Source of the DNA: Micromonospora chalcea
GTDB taxonomy: Bacteria; Actinomycetota; Actinomycetes; Mycobacteriales; Micromonosporaceae
NCBI RefSeq assembly: GCF_002926165.1
Contig: NZ_MAGP01000146.1
Location: 1-39,241, forward strand
Reading direction: 5' to 3'
DNA: 39,241 bases
Position numbers and translations under genes: made by a program. Of the stretch, positions 15,548 through 22,930 are shown in pieces (the first letter of the stretch is position 1; each line of letters opens with the position of its first letter). Under the pieces are notes generated by a model. The model did not search any database, was not told the origin of the DNA, and was given only the letters and a program-made list of their open reading frames with translations.

Positions 15548-16371
15548 CCGAGCACCTCCACCCGTACCCCGGTCAGGCCGAGCAGCTCGACCAGCCGGGC
15601 CGGGGTCCGGTGCGGGGTGCGCAGCACCGCGACGGCGTCGTGGCGGCGGGCGTGGTCACGCAGGTGCAGCAGGCTGCGGTGATCCACGAAACGCAGCTCG
15701 GCGGCGTCGAACACGACCCGGCCCGCCACCGGCCGCGGGTCGGCCCGCTCCAGCGCGGCGGCGAAGTCCCGGTGGTTGGTCGGGTCCAGCTCGCCGGCCA
15801 GCGCCACCACCGAGTCGCCGTCGCCGGCGTGCAGCCGGAACAGCACGTCCGCGTTCGTCACCGGGTGCAGGCAGGCCAGCTCGGCGATTGCCGCGTCGCC
15901 GAGCTGCCGGCGGTCGTAGGCGCAGATCGCCGACATCGGCCGGTGCCGCATCCAGTGGTCGATGCGGTGCTCGTAACGGGCGAAGGCGTCCCGCTGGGCC
16001 GGGGTGCGGACCAGGCTCGTCGCCTCGGCCAGCACCCGCAGGCCGGTGTGCCCGGCGGTCAGCGCCTCGGTGGTGGCCCGCACGTACGCCCCGACCTGCC
16101 GGTTGGGGTCGACGATCTCGTCGTGCCGGTACGCCTCGCCGACGGGAACCAGCCGTAGCGCGTCCCGCCGGCGCGCGGCGTCGAGACCGGGAACCGAGGC
16201 CAGCCAGCCGGTGACAGTGGCACGATCCTCCGGACAGACCACCCAGACCTGCTCACCGGCGGCGAGACCGGCGCTGACCTGCTCGACCGTCAGCGCGCGC
16301 AGCGCGGCCGGGTCGTCGTAGGCGAGGCAGCCATGGGTGTAGCCCGGGTACGACACGCTCCCGCTGGTCAC
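15544..16371 (-). CDS. MEDS-STAS protein, likely anti-sigma antagonist
   Basis: A 275-residue protein with an N-terminal MEDS domain (HGCLAYDDPAALRALTVE, VVCPEDRATVTGWLAS, YEHRIDHWMRHRPMSAICAYDRRQL near residue 155) and a C-terminal STAS domain from about residue 180 (DSVVALAGELDPTNHRDFAAAL, VFDAAELRFVDHRSLLHLRDHARR). In SpoIIAA-like proteins a phosphorylated Ser/Thr follows the Asp/Phe strand, and VDHRSLL places S at that point. It is followed by the MEDS-ATPase with an ATGA overlap, so the two look like a partner-switch pair sharing one sensory module. The GTG start at 16371 is chosen for a GAGG eight bases upstream. Confidence 0.87.
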   Translation of the reverse strand: MTSGSVSYPGYTHGCLAYDDPAALRALTVEQVSAGLAAGEQVWVVCPEDRATVTGWLASVPGLDAARRRDALRLVPVGEAYRHDEIVDPNRQVGAYVRATTEALTAGHTGLRVLAEATSLVRTPAQRDAFARYEHRIDHWMRHRPMSAICAYDRRQLGDAAIAELACLHPVTNADVLFRLHAGDGDSVVALAGELDPTNHRDFAAALERADPRPVAGRVVFDAAELRFVDHRSLLHLRDHARRHDAVAVLRTPHRTPARLVELLGLTGVRVEVLG

Positions 16372-16394
16372 CGACTTCGCCTCATCGGCCCAGT

Positions 16395-17504
16395 CTATGC
16401 CGGGCCCACCTGGAGATCGCGCCAGGCCGTGGCCTCCGGCGGCGGGTCGCCCAGCTCGAACTCGGCCCAGTTGTTCCAGTACGCGATCGCGTCCACGTCG
16501 TTCTGCTGGCGCAGCCAGGTGACGTGGTCCCGGATCGTGCGCGCCCGGCCCGCGCCGGTGGTGTCGGTGGCGACGCGGGTCAGCCCGTACTCGGGGACCA
16601 GCAGCCGGATGCCCGGGTACGCGGCGCGCACCTTGCCGAAGGCCACCCCGAACATCCGCGAGGCGGGCCAGTACGCGGCCGTGTCCCGCGAGTAGCAGTC
16701 CACGCCGTAGTGGGTCATGCCCGGATAACCCCAGTCGGTCGGGTTGCCGCGTCCCTCGTCCAGCCAGTAGCGGGTCACGATCGGGCCGTGCCCGAGCACC
16801 CACCGCCGGTTGCGGTGCGCGGCCACGATCTGGGTCACCCGGCTCGCCGTCGCCCGGTACGTCGCCGGCGCCACGTCGCCCATCGGCTCGTGGTACCAGG
16901 TCAGGTAGATCGGGCGGCTCACGCCGTCGAGCCAGCTCGCCAACTGCTCGACGTCGTCCTTCCAGCTGACGTGCATGACGGCCGACGGCGCGTCGGCGAA
17001 CTTGCCGGCGTTGAGCGCGGGCAGCTCCGGCAGCGTGTCCGCGTCCGGACCGTCAGTGCCGAAGTCGCGCATGTAACGGATGCCCGGGTAGTCGGCCACC
17101 GCCCGCTGGGTCCGCGCGCCCTTCTCGGCGCTCATCCCGACCAGCAGCGGCACGGTCAGCGTGGTGGTGCCCGTGCCGGTGCGGCCGGCGCCGTCACGCG
17201 CCGTCGCGGTCAGCGTCACCGTGCCCCGGCCGGCCAGCACGGTGACTGTGAAGCGGCCCGGTTCGGCGCTGCTGGGTGTGACCGTCACCCCCGGCGAGGC
17301 GCTGGCGAGCTGGACGGTGAGTGGCACGCTCAGATCCACCCGGACCGGGCTGTCCCAGGTGACGCCGGTGGGGTCGCTGACCCGGCCGGCGAGCGTCAGC
17401 AGCCGCGAGTCGGGGTGGTAGGCGTCGACCCGTACGGTGGTCGACTGCCCGGGCAGCAGGACGGTCTGGTCGGGGGTGACGGAACGGACGACGGGTGCGG
17501 CCAT
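16395..17504 (-). CDS. GH26-like TIM-barrel protein with Ig-like N terminus
   Basis: A 369-residue protein. Residues 1-118 look like one Ig-like/beta-sandwich module (RSVTPDQTVLLPGQSTTVRV, ASPGVTVTPSSAEPGRFTVT). Residues 120-365 resemble a GH26-type barrel, with LTWYHEPMGD (E206, candidate acid/base) and LLVPEYGLTR (E305, candidate nucleophile) followed by YWNNWAEFELG. There is no signal peptide, which is odd for a glycan hydrolase. The ATG at 17504 has AAGGAG six bases upstream; an upstream ATG at 17546 has none. The substrate is unknown. It stands alone, facing away from the GNAT remnant. Confidence 0.7.
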   Translation of the reverse strand: MAAPVVRSVTPDQTVLLPGQSTTVRVDAYHPDSRLLTLAGRVSDPTGVTWDSPVRVDLSVPLTVQLASASPGVTVTPSSAEPGRFTVTVLAGRGTVTLTATARDGAGRTGTGTTTLTVPLLVGMSAEKGARTQRAVADYPGIRYMRDFGTDGPDADTLPELPALNAGKFADAPSAVMHVSWKDDVEQLASWLDGVSRPIYLTWYHEPMGDVAPATYRATASRVTQIVAAHRNRRWVLGHGPIVTRYWLDEGRGNPTDWGYPGMTHYGVDCYSRDTAAYWPASRMFGVAFGKVRAAYPGIRLLVPEYGLTRVATDTTGAGRARTIRDHVTWLRQQNDVDAIAYWNNWAEFELGDPPPEATAWRDLQVGPA

Positions 17505-17678
17505 GAGGCTCTCCTTCGACGTGTTTCGCTGCCGCTCCAGCCGCACGTCCTCGGGTGGCCAGAATGGCTCTGACCTGCGCTTTTACCAGCTTGCGTCGGT
17601 TTTGCCGCGATCGTCAGGGCAGCCGCAGATGGCGCGAAACCCGGTCCCGCCACGCTGTCGCGCCCGCATCCTGAACCG

Positions 17679-18100
17679 ATGTCGGGCACCGTGCGGGGAA
17701 CGCGCGTACCGGACTGGCCGGCGCTGTGGCCGATGCTGCGGGACATGGGCGTCGGCGACTCACCGCCGCAGGTCCACCGGCTCCGCTTCGCCGCGCTGCC
17801 GGCCGACCCCGCCGGGCGCTGCTCGGAGCCACCGACGCCGACCGGCTGATCGGGTACGCCGCCGCCCAGGACCACGGCCCGAACCTGCGTTCCGGTGACG
17901 CGCACCGCACCGTACGCCTGCACGACCGGTACGTCGCTCCGGACCGGCGACGTGACGGGGTGGGCCGTTCCTTGTTCACGGCGGTGCGCCGCCGGGCCGG
18001 CGGGCGGGCGGCGCGGTCCTACGAGCGGCTCGGTCATCGGGGCGACCCGTGCCCACAGCCGGACCACCCGACGTTCCTCCTCGACCTCACCCCGCAGTGA
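17679..18100 (+). pseudogene. Decayed GNAT N-acetyltransferase gene
   Basis: The ATG at 17679 opens a GNAT-like N terminus (VPDWPALWPMLRDMG, LRFAALPADP), but that frame stops at 17849. A second frame picks up the rest from about 17810 (ADRLIGYAAAQDHGPNL, RTVRLHDRYVAPDRRRDGVG, YERLGHRGDPCPQPDHPTF) and ends at 18100. In intact relatives I expect a further segment between the R/Q-x-x-G-x-G loop and YERLGYRG, which appears shortened here (FTAVRRRAGGRAARSYERLG). So there is a frameshift near 17810 and probably a small deletion near 18010. Confidence 0.7.
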
Positions 18101-18109
18101 CCCACCCAA

Positions 18110-18184
18110 GATCGACACCGGTTCGGGGAGGTGGCTGCATCAACGGTGGTCTGATGCCCCCACTTCCCCGACCTGGTTTTGATC
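18110..18184. repeat. 33-bp GATC repeat, inverted pair 1
   Basis: A 33-base unit at 18110-18142 starts with GATCGACACC, and its imperfect reverse complement at 18152-18184 ends TTTTGATC. A 9-base spacer separates them. Related units occur at 18194-18226 and 18349-18423. The cluster fills the 339 bases between the GNAT remnant and the 2H phosphoesterase gene; I see no gene there. Confidence 0.8.
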
Positions 18185-18193
18185 ATGGACGAG

Positions 18194-18226
18194 GGATGCC
18201 GCCACTTCGCCGAGCTGGTGTGGATC
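18194..18226. repeat. 33-bp GATC repeat, unpaired copy
   Basis: This single unit runs from GGATGCCGCCACTTCGCC to GTGGATC. It has the same orientation as the right halves of the two inverted pairs beside it. No good left-half partner is visible. Confidence 0.7.
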
Positions 18227-18348
18227 ATGTTCCGTGGATCCGGCAGGTCGGTGGAGTTGTCGGAGGTGGGCTGCGCTCCGGGCTGGTTGGTGCGGTCTGG
18301 TTGTTGTCCGCGTAGCTGTGCTGGCCGCCGCGTGCGGTCGACCCCGAT

Positions 18349-18423
18349 GATCGACACCAGTTCGGGGAGGTGGCTGCATCGGAGGTGGTCTGATGCAGCC
18401 AGCTCGCCGGGATGGTGTGGATC
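18349..18423. repeat. 33-bp GATC repeat, inverted pair 2
   Basis: The left unit 18349-18381 is almost the same as 18110-18142 (GATCGACACC, then the shared TTCGGGGAGGTGGCTGCATC). The right unit 18391-18423 ends GGTGTGGATC. The 9-base spacer is the same length as in pair 1, and its last seven bases (GGTGGTC) match. Confidence 0.8.
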
Positions 18424-18439
18424 TTGGTGGGGGAGTGCG

Positions 18440-18955
18440 TCAGGGGAGGGGGTGGGAGATGTCTCGGGCGTGGTCGGCCACCGCCGCGCCGACCACCGTC
18501 GCGGTCAGCGGCAGCACCTCCAGGCACCGCCGCACCGCCGCCCCCATCAGCGGGTTCGGCACCCGCATGGACAGCGTGCAGTGCGGCACCCAGCGTCCCG
18601 GCCGGTAGTGCTCCACCACCTCGACGCCGGCCCGGGCCAGCCGGTCGTGCACCTCGGCGTGGTGCGCCAGCAGCTCGGGCGTCGGCGCGAGACCGAGCCA
18701 GAGCACCCGGCCGACGAACTGCCCGGCGTGCTGGAACTCCAGCCGTAGCGGCGCGGCCACCACGGTTCCGGCGAGTGCCTCGGCGACGCGGTGCGGGTCC
18801 AGGCGGGGCGCCACCGCGAGCGAGACGTGCGGGCGGTGCCGCTGCGCCAGCAGTGACCGCAGGCTCGGCACCCCGTCGGACTCCAGCAGGTCCCACAGCA
18901 CCCGGATCCGCCGGGTGGCGTCGGTGTCGAGATACAGCTCCAGCGCCGCGACCAC
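18440..18955 (-). CDS. 2'-5' RNA ligase-like 2H phosphoesterase
   Basis: A 171-residue protein with the two HxT/Sx motifs of the 2H superfamily, HVSLAV near residue 42 and HCTLSM near residue 127. Together these form a cyclic phosphodiesterase or ligase active site. The N terminus ALELYLDTDATRRIRVLWDLL is typical. Members act on 2',3'-cyclic or 2'-5' phosphodiester ends of RNA or on small cyclic nucleotides; the substrate is not evident. The start is taken as GTG 18955, with no clear ribosome site, so it is uncertain by a few codons. Confidence 0.82.
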   Translation of the reverse strand: MVAALELYLDTDATRRIRVLWDLLESDGVPSLRSLLAQRHRPHVSLAVAPRLDPHRVAEALAGTVVAAPLRLEFQHAGQFVGRVLWLGLAPTPELLAHHAEVHDRLARAGVEVVEHYRPGRWVPHCTLSMRVPNPLMGAAVRRCLEVLPLTATVVGAAVADHARDISHPLP

Positions 18956-19049
18956 CCGATCACAGTAGATGTCGGGTCCCGCGACGAGGTTTGCCGGGCA
19001 CGCTGGGCGGTACTGCCCGGGAAGACGCACGAGACGGCAGGGGAGTGAG

Positions 19050-19562
19050 GTGCGCGTGGACGCGAGGGACGTGCTGATCGAGGCGTACGGGCGGTTGCCC
19101 GATCTGGTCGCCGGGGCGCTCGACGGGCTCGACGCGGCCCAGCTGCGGCGGGCGCCGGCCGACGGGGCGAACCCGGTCGGCTGGCTGGTCTGGCACCTGA
19201 CCCGGATCCAGGACGACCACGTCGCCGACGTGATGGGCGAGCCGCAGCTCTGGGCCGGCGGCGACTGGGCGGCGCGGTGCGGTCTGCGGCCCGACCGCGC
19301 CGACACCGGCTTCGGGCACGGCCCGGAGCAGATCGCCGCGGTACGCCCGGAGAACGGCGGCGTGCTGCTGGACTACCACCGGGCGGTGGTGGACCGGAGC
19401 CTGGACTACCTGCGCGGGCTGCGCCCGGCCGACCTGGACCGGGTGGTGGACGAGAACTGGGATCCGCCGGTGACGCTCGGGGTGCGGCTGGTGAGCGTGC
19501 TCGACGACGACTTCCAGCACGTCGGCCAGGCCGCCTACGTGCGCGGGCTCATCCTGGGCTGA
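19050..19562 (+). CDS. DinB/DUF664-like protein
   Basis: A 170-residue four-helix-bundle protein of the DinB group. Potential metal-binding histidines are in WHLTRIQDDHVADVMG (about residues 51-66) and near the C terminus in DDDFQHVGQAAYVRGL. Related enzymes use a thiol (mycothiol or bacillithiol) as cofactor for transfer or isomerisation, so a mycothiol-dependent role is possible in an actinomycete. The GTG at 19050 is chosen for GGGGAG four bases upstream. Confidence 0.8.
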   Translation: MRVDARDVLIEAYGRLPDLVAGALDGLDAAQLRRAPADGANPVGWLVWHLTRIQDDHVADVMGEPQLWAGGDWAARCGLRPDRADTGFGHGPEQIAAVRPENGGVLLDYHRAVVDRSLDYLRGLRPADLDRVVDENWDPPVTLGVRLVSVLDDDFQHVGQAAYVRGLILG

Positions 19563-19620
19563 GCGCCGCCCGGCCCCGTCCCAGCGGGCCCGTCCGGCCG
19601 CTGCCGGGTCACCGCCGCGG

Positions 19621-19653
19621 CTCACCCGGACCGGGTGAGTTCGCCTCACCCGG
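19621..19653 (+). other. Three alternating complementary arms upstream of the SCP2 operon
   Basis: CTCACCCGG (19621-19629), CCGGGTGAG (19631-19639) and CTCACCCGG (19645-19653) lie in a row. The middle arm can pair with either neighbour but not both. The arrangement lies 71 bases before the ATG at 19724 and could act as an attenuator or an operator. No reading frame covers it. Confidence 0.45.
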
Positions 19654-19723
19654 GGCGCGGGGATCCTCGCGGCACGGCCGGCGCCGTCAGGCGGGTGGCC
19701 GCGACGACCGACGAGGAGGCCCG

Positions 19724-20098
19724 ATGAGCGTCTCGGCCGCGGAACACCTGACCCGGGCCGCCGCCGGCCGGAACCCCGACCTGCCCGAGACCACCTGCGG
19801 CACCATTCGCCTGGACCTGCACGACGACGGCCGCACCGAGCACTGGTACCTGACCGTCGACCGTCAGGACGTCCGGGTGGACCGGCTCTCCGCGGACGCC
19901 GACCTGGTGGTCCGCGCGGACCGGGAGGTGTTCGACCGGATGGCGGCGGGCCTCCTGCATCCGGCCGCCGCGCTGCTGCGCAACGACATCGCCGTCGAGG
20001 GCGACCTCAAGCTGCTGATGGCGCTGCGCCGGATCTTCCCCGGGCACCCGGACGCCCGGCATCCCCGGGAGGCGGCCGGGCAGGCGGTGGCCCGATGA
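19724..20098 (+). CDS. SCP2 sterol-carrier-like protein
   Basis: A 124-residue SCP2-like protein: GTIRLDLHDDGRTEHWYLTVD, DADLVVRADREVFDRMAAGLLHPAAALLRNDIAVEGDLKLLMALRRIFPG. The fold binds hydrophobic ligands such as fatty acyl chains. The ATG at 19724 follows GAGGAGG. Its stop overlaps the debranching-enzyme start by 4 bases (ATGA), so it is translated as a unit with a glycan enzyme, an unusual partnership for a lipid-binding fold. Confidence 0.85.
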   Translation: MSVSAAEHLTRAAAGRNPDLPETTCGTIRLDLHDDGRTEHWYLTVDRQDVRVDRLSADADLVVRADREVFDRMAAGLLHPAAALLRNDIAVEGDLKLLMALRRIFPGHPDARHPREAAGQAVAR

Positions 20099-22173
20099 AG
20101 CAGGAGCTGGTCCACGTCCTCGCCGGAAACGCCTTCGCGGTCAGTGACGCGCAGGGCGACATGGAGATCGACCCCAGCGCGCCGATCGGCCTCTTCTCCT
20201 TCGATACCCGGTTCCTGAGCCACTGGGTGCTCACCGTCGACGGCGAGCGGCTGAACGCGTTGTCCCGCGACGACCTGACCTACTTCGAGACCCGCTTCGT
20301 GCTGGTGCCCGGCGCAGCCAGCCACTATGTGGACGCCGACGTGTCGGTGATCCGGCACCGCCTCATCGACGAGGCGTACCACGAGAGCATCACGGTGCTC
20401 AACCACTCACCCGAGCCCGCCGAGTACACGGTGCGGCTGGAGATGGGCAGCGACTTCGCCGACACGTCGGAGATCCTGCGTCCCGGCCCGCGCCGGCCGA
20501 CGATCGTCCCCGATCCGGCCGGGCAGCGGTTGTGGATCCGGTACGAGCGCGGGCGGTTCTCCCGGGGGACGTGCGTCTCCAGCTCGGCCCCGGCGCAGGT
20601 GGACCGGAGCGGGATGACCTTCCGGATCCGCGTCGAGCCGCAGGGCGCGTGGCACGTCGACCTGCACGTCGAGATGATCATCAAGGGGGCCCGGGGGCGG
20701 GACCTGCGGGCGAGCATCGACTCCCACCGGCAGCAGGTCCGGCAGGACATGCGCGACGACCTGCGGCGGTGGCTCGACCAGGCCCCGCAGCTGGTCTCCG
20801 ACCGCCCGGCGCTGACCGCCGCCTACCGGCAGGCGCTGAACGACCTGGCCGCGCTGCGGTACACGCCGCTGGCGTACGTCGACCGGGTGCCGGTCGGCGG
20901 GCTGCCCTGGGCGATGACGCTGTACGGGCGGGACGCGCTGATCACCTGCCTCCAGACGCTCCCGTTCACGCCCGAGCTGACCCCGGCCACGCTGCACATG
21001 CTGGCGATGCTGCAGGGCGGCCGGCTCGACGACCTGCGCGAGGAGGAGCCCGGCAAGATCCTCGCCGAGCTGCGGTACGGCGAGGCGGCCGCGTTCGACG
21101 AGCAGCCCACCGCGCTCTACTACGGCGCGGCCGACACCACGCCGCTGTTCGTGATCCTGCTCGACGAGTACGAGCGCTGGACCGGTGACGTCGACCTGAT
21201 CCACGAGCTACGTCATCCGGCCCGGATGGCGCTGGACTGGCTGACCCGCTACGGCGACCTGTGCGGCGACGGCTACCTGCGTTACCACCCGCGTAACACG
21301 GCGAGCGGAGTGGCCAACCAGACCTGGCGCAACTCCCCGGACTCGGTGGTCGACCGGCACGGCGTCGTGCCGCCGTACCCGCGCGCCACCTGTGAGCTTC
21401 AGGGGTACGCGTACGACGCGCGGATCCGCGGCGCCCGGCTGGCGCGGGAGTTCTGGGGCGACCCGGGCTACGCCGAGCGCCTGGAGGCCGACGCGGCGCG
21501 GCTGCGGGAACGGTTCGATCGCGACTTCTGGCTGCCGCACCGGGGCTACTACGCGCTGGCCCTCACCCCGGACGGCGAGCCCGTCGACGCGCTCACCTCG
21601 CATCTCGGCCACCTGCTGTGGAGCGGCATCGTCGAGCCGGAACGCGCCGACTCGCTGGCCGGGCACCTGTGCGGGCCGGACCTGTACTCCGGCTGGGGCA
21701 TCCGCACCTACGCCGAGGGGCAGTTGCCGTACAACCCGGTGGGCGCGCATCTCGGCGCGGTCTGGCCGTGGGACAACGCGATCGTCGCGGCGGGCCTGCG
21801 GCGGTACGGCTACGAGGCGGAGGCGGGCGACATCGCGGCCGGCGTGTTCGCGGCGGCGGAGACGCTCGGCGGCTCGATCCCGGAGGCCTTCGCCGGCTAC
21901 CCCCGCGGGGTCACCAAGTACCCGGTGCAGATGCCGGATGCCGGGCGGCCGCAGTCGTGGGCCGCGAGCGGCCTGCTGATGCTGCTCTCGACCATGCTGG
22001 GGCTGCGCCCCTGCGGAGACAACCTGCTGGTGAACCCGGCGGTCCCGGCGGGGTACGGGCGGATCGAGCTGCTCGACGTGCCGGGCCGGTGGGGACGGGC
22101 CGACGCGTACGGCCGGGAGCGCGGCACGAGCCGGCGGCTGCGGGCGGGCGTGGACGCCCGGCGGGCCGCTTGA
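20095..22173 (+). CDS. Glycogen debranching enzyme-like glucosidase
   Basis: A 692-residue protein of the amylo-alpha-1,6-glucosidase group. The N-terminal beta domain (GDE_N_bis, about residues 10-200: GLFSFDTRFLSHWVL) is followed by an (alpha/alpha)6 barrel with GLPWAMTLYGRDALITCLQTL, EIDP-like ARMALDWLTRYGDL, GVANQTWRNSPDSVVDRHG and VWPWDNAIVAAGLRRYG. Catalytic acids are expected in the GRDALI and WRNSPDS segments. It has no signal peptide, so it probably acts on cytoplasmic storage or capsular glucans. It lies just downstream of the SCP2-like gene. Confidence 0.9.
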   Translation: MKQELVHVLAGNAFAVSDAQGDMEIDPSAPIGLFSFDTRFLSHWVLTVDGERLNALSRDDLTYFETRFVLVPGAASHYVDADVSVIRHRLIDEAYHESITVLNHSPEPAEYTVRLEMGSDFADTSEILRPGPRRPTIVPDPAGQRLWIRYERGRFSRGTCVSSSAPAQVDRSGMTFRIRVEPQGAWHVDLHVEMIIKGARGRDLRASIDSHRQQVRQDMRDDLRRWLDQAPQLVSDRPALTAAYRQALNDLAALRYTPLAYVDRVPVGGLPWAMTLYGRDALITCLQTLPFTPELTPATLHMLAMLQGGRLDDLREEEPGKILAELRYGEAAAFDEQPTALYYGAADTTPLFVILLDEYERWTGDVDLIHELRHPARMALDWLTRYGDLCGDGYLRYHPRNTASGVANQTWRNSPDSVVDRHGVVPPYPRATCELQGYAYDARIRGARLAREFWGDPGYAERLEADAARLRERFDRDFWLPHRGYYALALTPDGEPVDALTSHLGHLLWSGIVEPERADSLAGHLCGPDLYSGWGIRTYAEGQLPYNPVGAHLGAVWPWDNAIVAAGLRRYGYEAEAGDIAAGVFAAAETLGGSIPEAFAGYPRGVTKYPVQMPDAGRPQSWAASGLLMLLSTMLGLRPCGDNLLVNPAVPAGYGRIELLDVPGRWGRADAYGRERGTSRRLRAGVDARRAA

Positions 22174-22188
22174 CCCGCCCGGCGTCCG

Positions 22189-22905
22189 TCAGCCCGAGCC
22201 GGTGGGTTCCCGCGAGGCGGGCCGGACCGGCGCCGGCGGGTCGGCCGACGCGGGCGCGGACGGCGGGGACTGCGCCGTCCCGGCCCGGGCGAGCAGCCGG
22301 TCCACGCCCACGAACAGCAGTCCCAGCAGCCAGAACGCGAGGGCGAACCCGATCGCGCTCACCGTCACGCCGTCGTAGCCGAGTTGGCCCGCGTCCAGGA
22401 ACGGGTACGGGTAGCGGTCCACCACCAGACCGCGTACCAGCGCGAACCCGAGATACGCCAGCGGGAACGCCAGCCACCAGGCGGCGTAGCGCGGGCGCAA
22501 CCGGCCGCGTCTGTCGAACAGCGCCCAGTCGGCGATCGCCAGCAGCGGCACCACCGTGTGCAGGAACTGGTTGCCCCACCACTCGCCCGGTTGCCGGTCC
22601 GGCTGCGCCATGGCGAACGGGCTGGCCGGGTTGGCCAGCACCAGGTGGTAGACCGTGCCGGTGATGGTGATGTAGAGGGTCACCGCTCCCTTGAGGACGC
22701 TCGGCGGCTCCGGCCGACCGCGCAGCGCGCACCAGGCGGCGTAGCCGGCGAGGACGCCGACAGCTACGTTGCTCTGGATGGTGAAGTACGGCAGCAGGCC
22801 GGTCAGCGTGGCCGGGCCGAGCGCGGTGAGCACGATGCCGGCCAGCACGGCGAGCACCACTGCGAGGCGGAGAAGGATCGCCGGTCGGCGACGCCGGGGG
22901 GTCAC
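22189..22905 (-). CDS. Pr6Pr family integral membrane protein
   Basis: A 238-residue protein with about six membrane helices (LLRLAVVLAVLAGIVL, YFTIQSNVAVGVLAGY, VTLYITITGTVYHLVL, FLHTVVPLLAIADWAL, WWLAFPLAYLGFALV, VSAIGFALAFWLLGLLF) and a Pro/Ala-rich tail. FTIQSN and the HTVVP segment are typical of Pr6Pr proteins (FAR-17a/AIG1-like), some relatives of which are lipid hydrolases. GTG 22905 fits a leaderless transcript, with TAACTT 8 bases upstream and no ribosome site. Confidence 0.8.
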   Translation of the reverse strand: MTPRRRRPAILLRLAVVLAVLAGIVLTALGPATLTGLLPYFTIQSNVAVGVLAGYAAWCALRGRPEPPSVLKGAVTLYITITGTVYHLVLANPASPFAMAQPDRQPGEWWGNQFLHTVVPLLAIADWALFDRRGRLRPRYAAWWLAFPLAYLGFALVRGLVVDRYPYPFLDAGQLGYDGVTVSAIGFALAFWLLGLLFVGVDRLLARAGTAQSPPSAPASADPPAPVRPASREPTGSG

Positions 22906-22913
22906 GGAGGCAC

Positions 22914-22919
22914 AAGTTA
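22914..22919 (-). promoter_or_regulatory. -10 box for a leaderless transcript
   Basis: TAACTT on the minus strand ends 8 bases before the GTG at 22905, placing the transcription start at or near the start codon. Confidence 0.35.
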
Positions 22920-22930
22920 CCAGCCGGTCG

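Noticed and set aside
18034..18379. Repeat-containing short proteins in several frames
   Set aside because: They are translations of the 33-bp DNA repeats, without ribosome sites or matching frames between copies.
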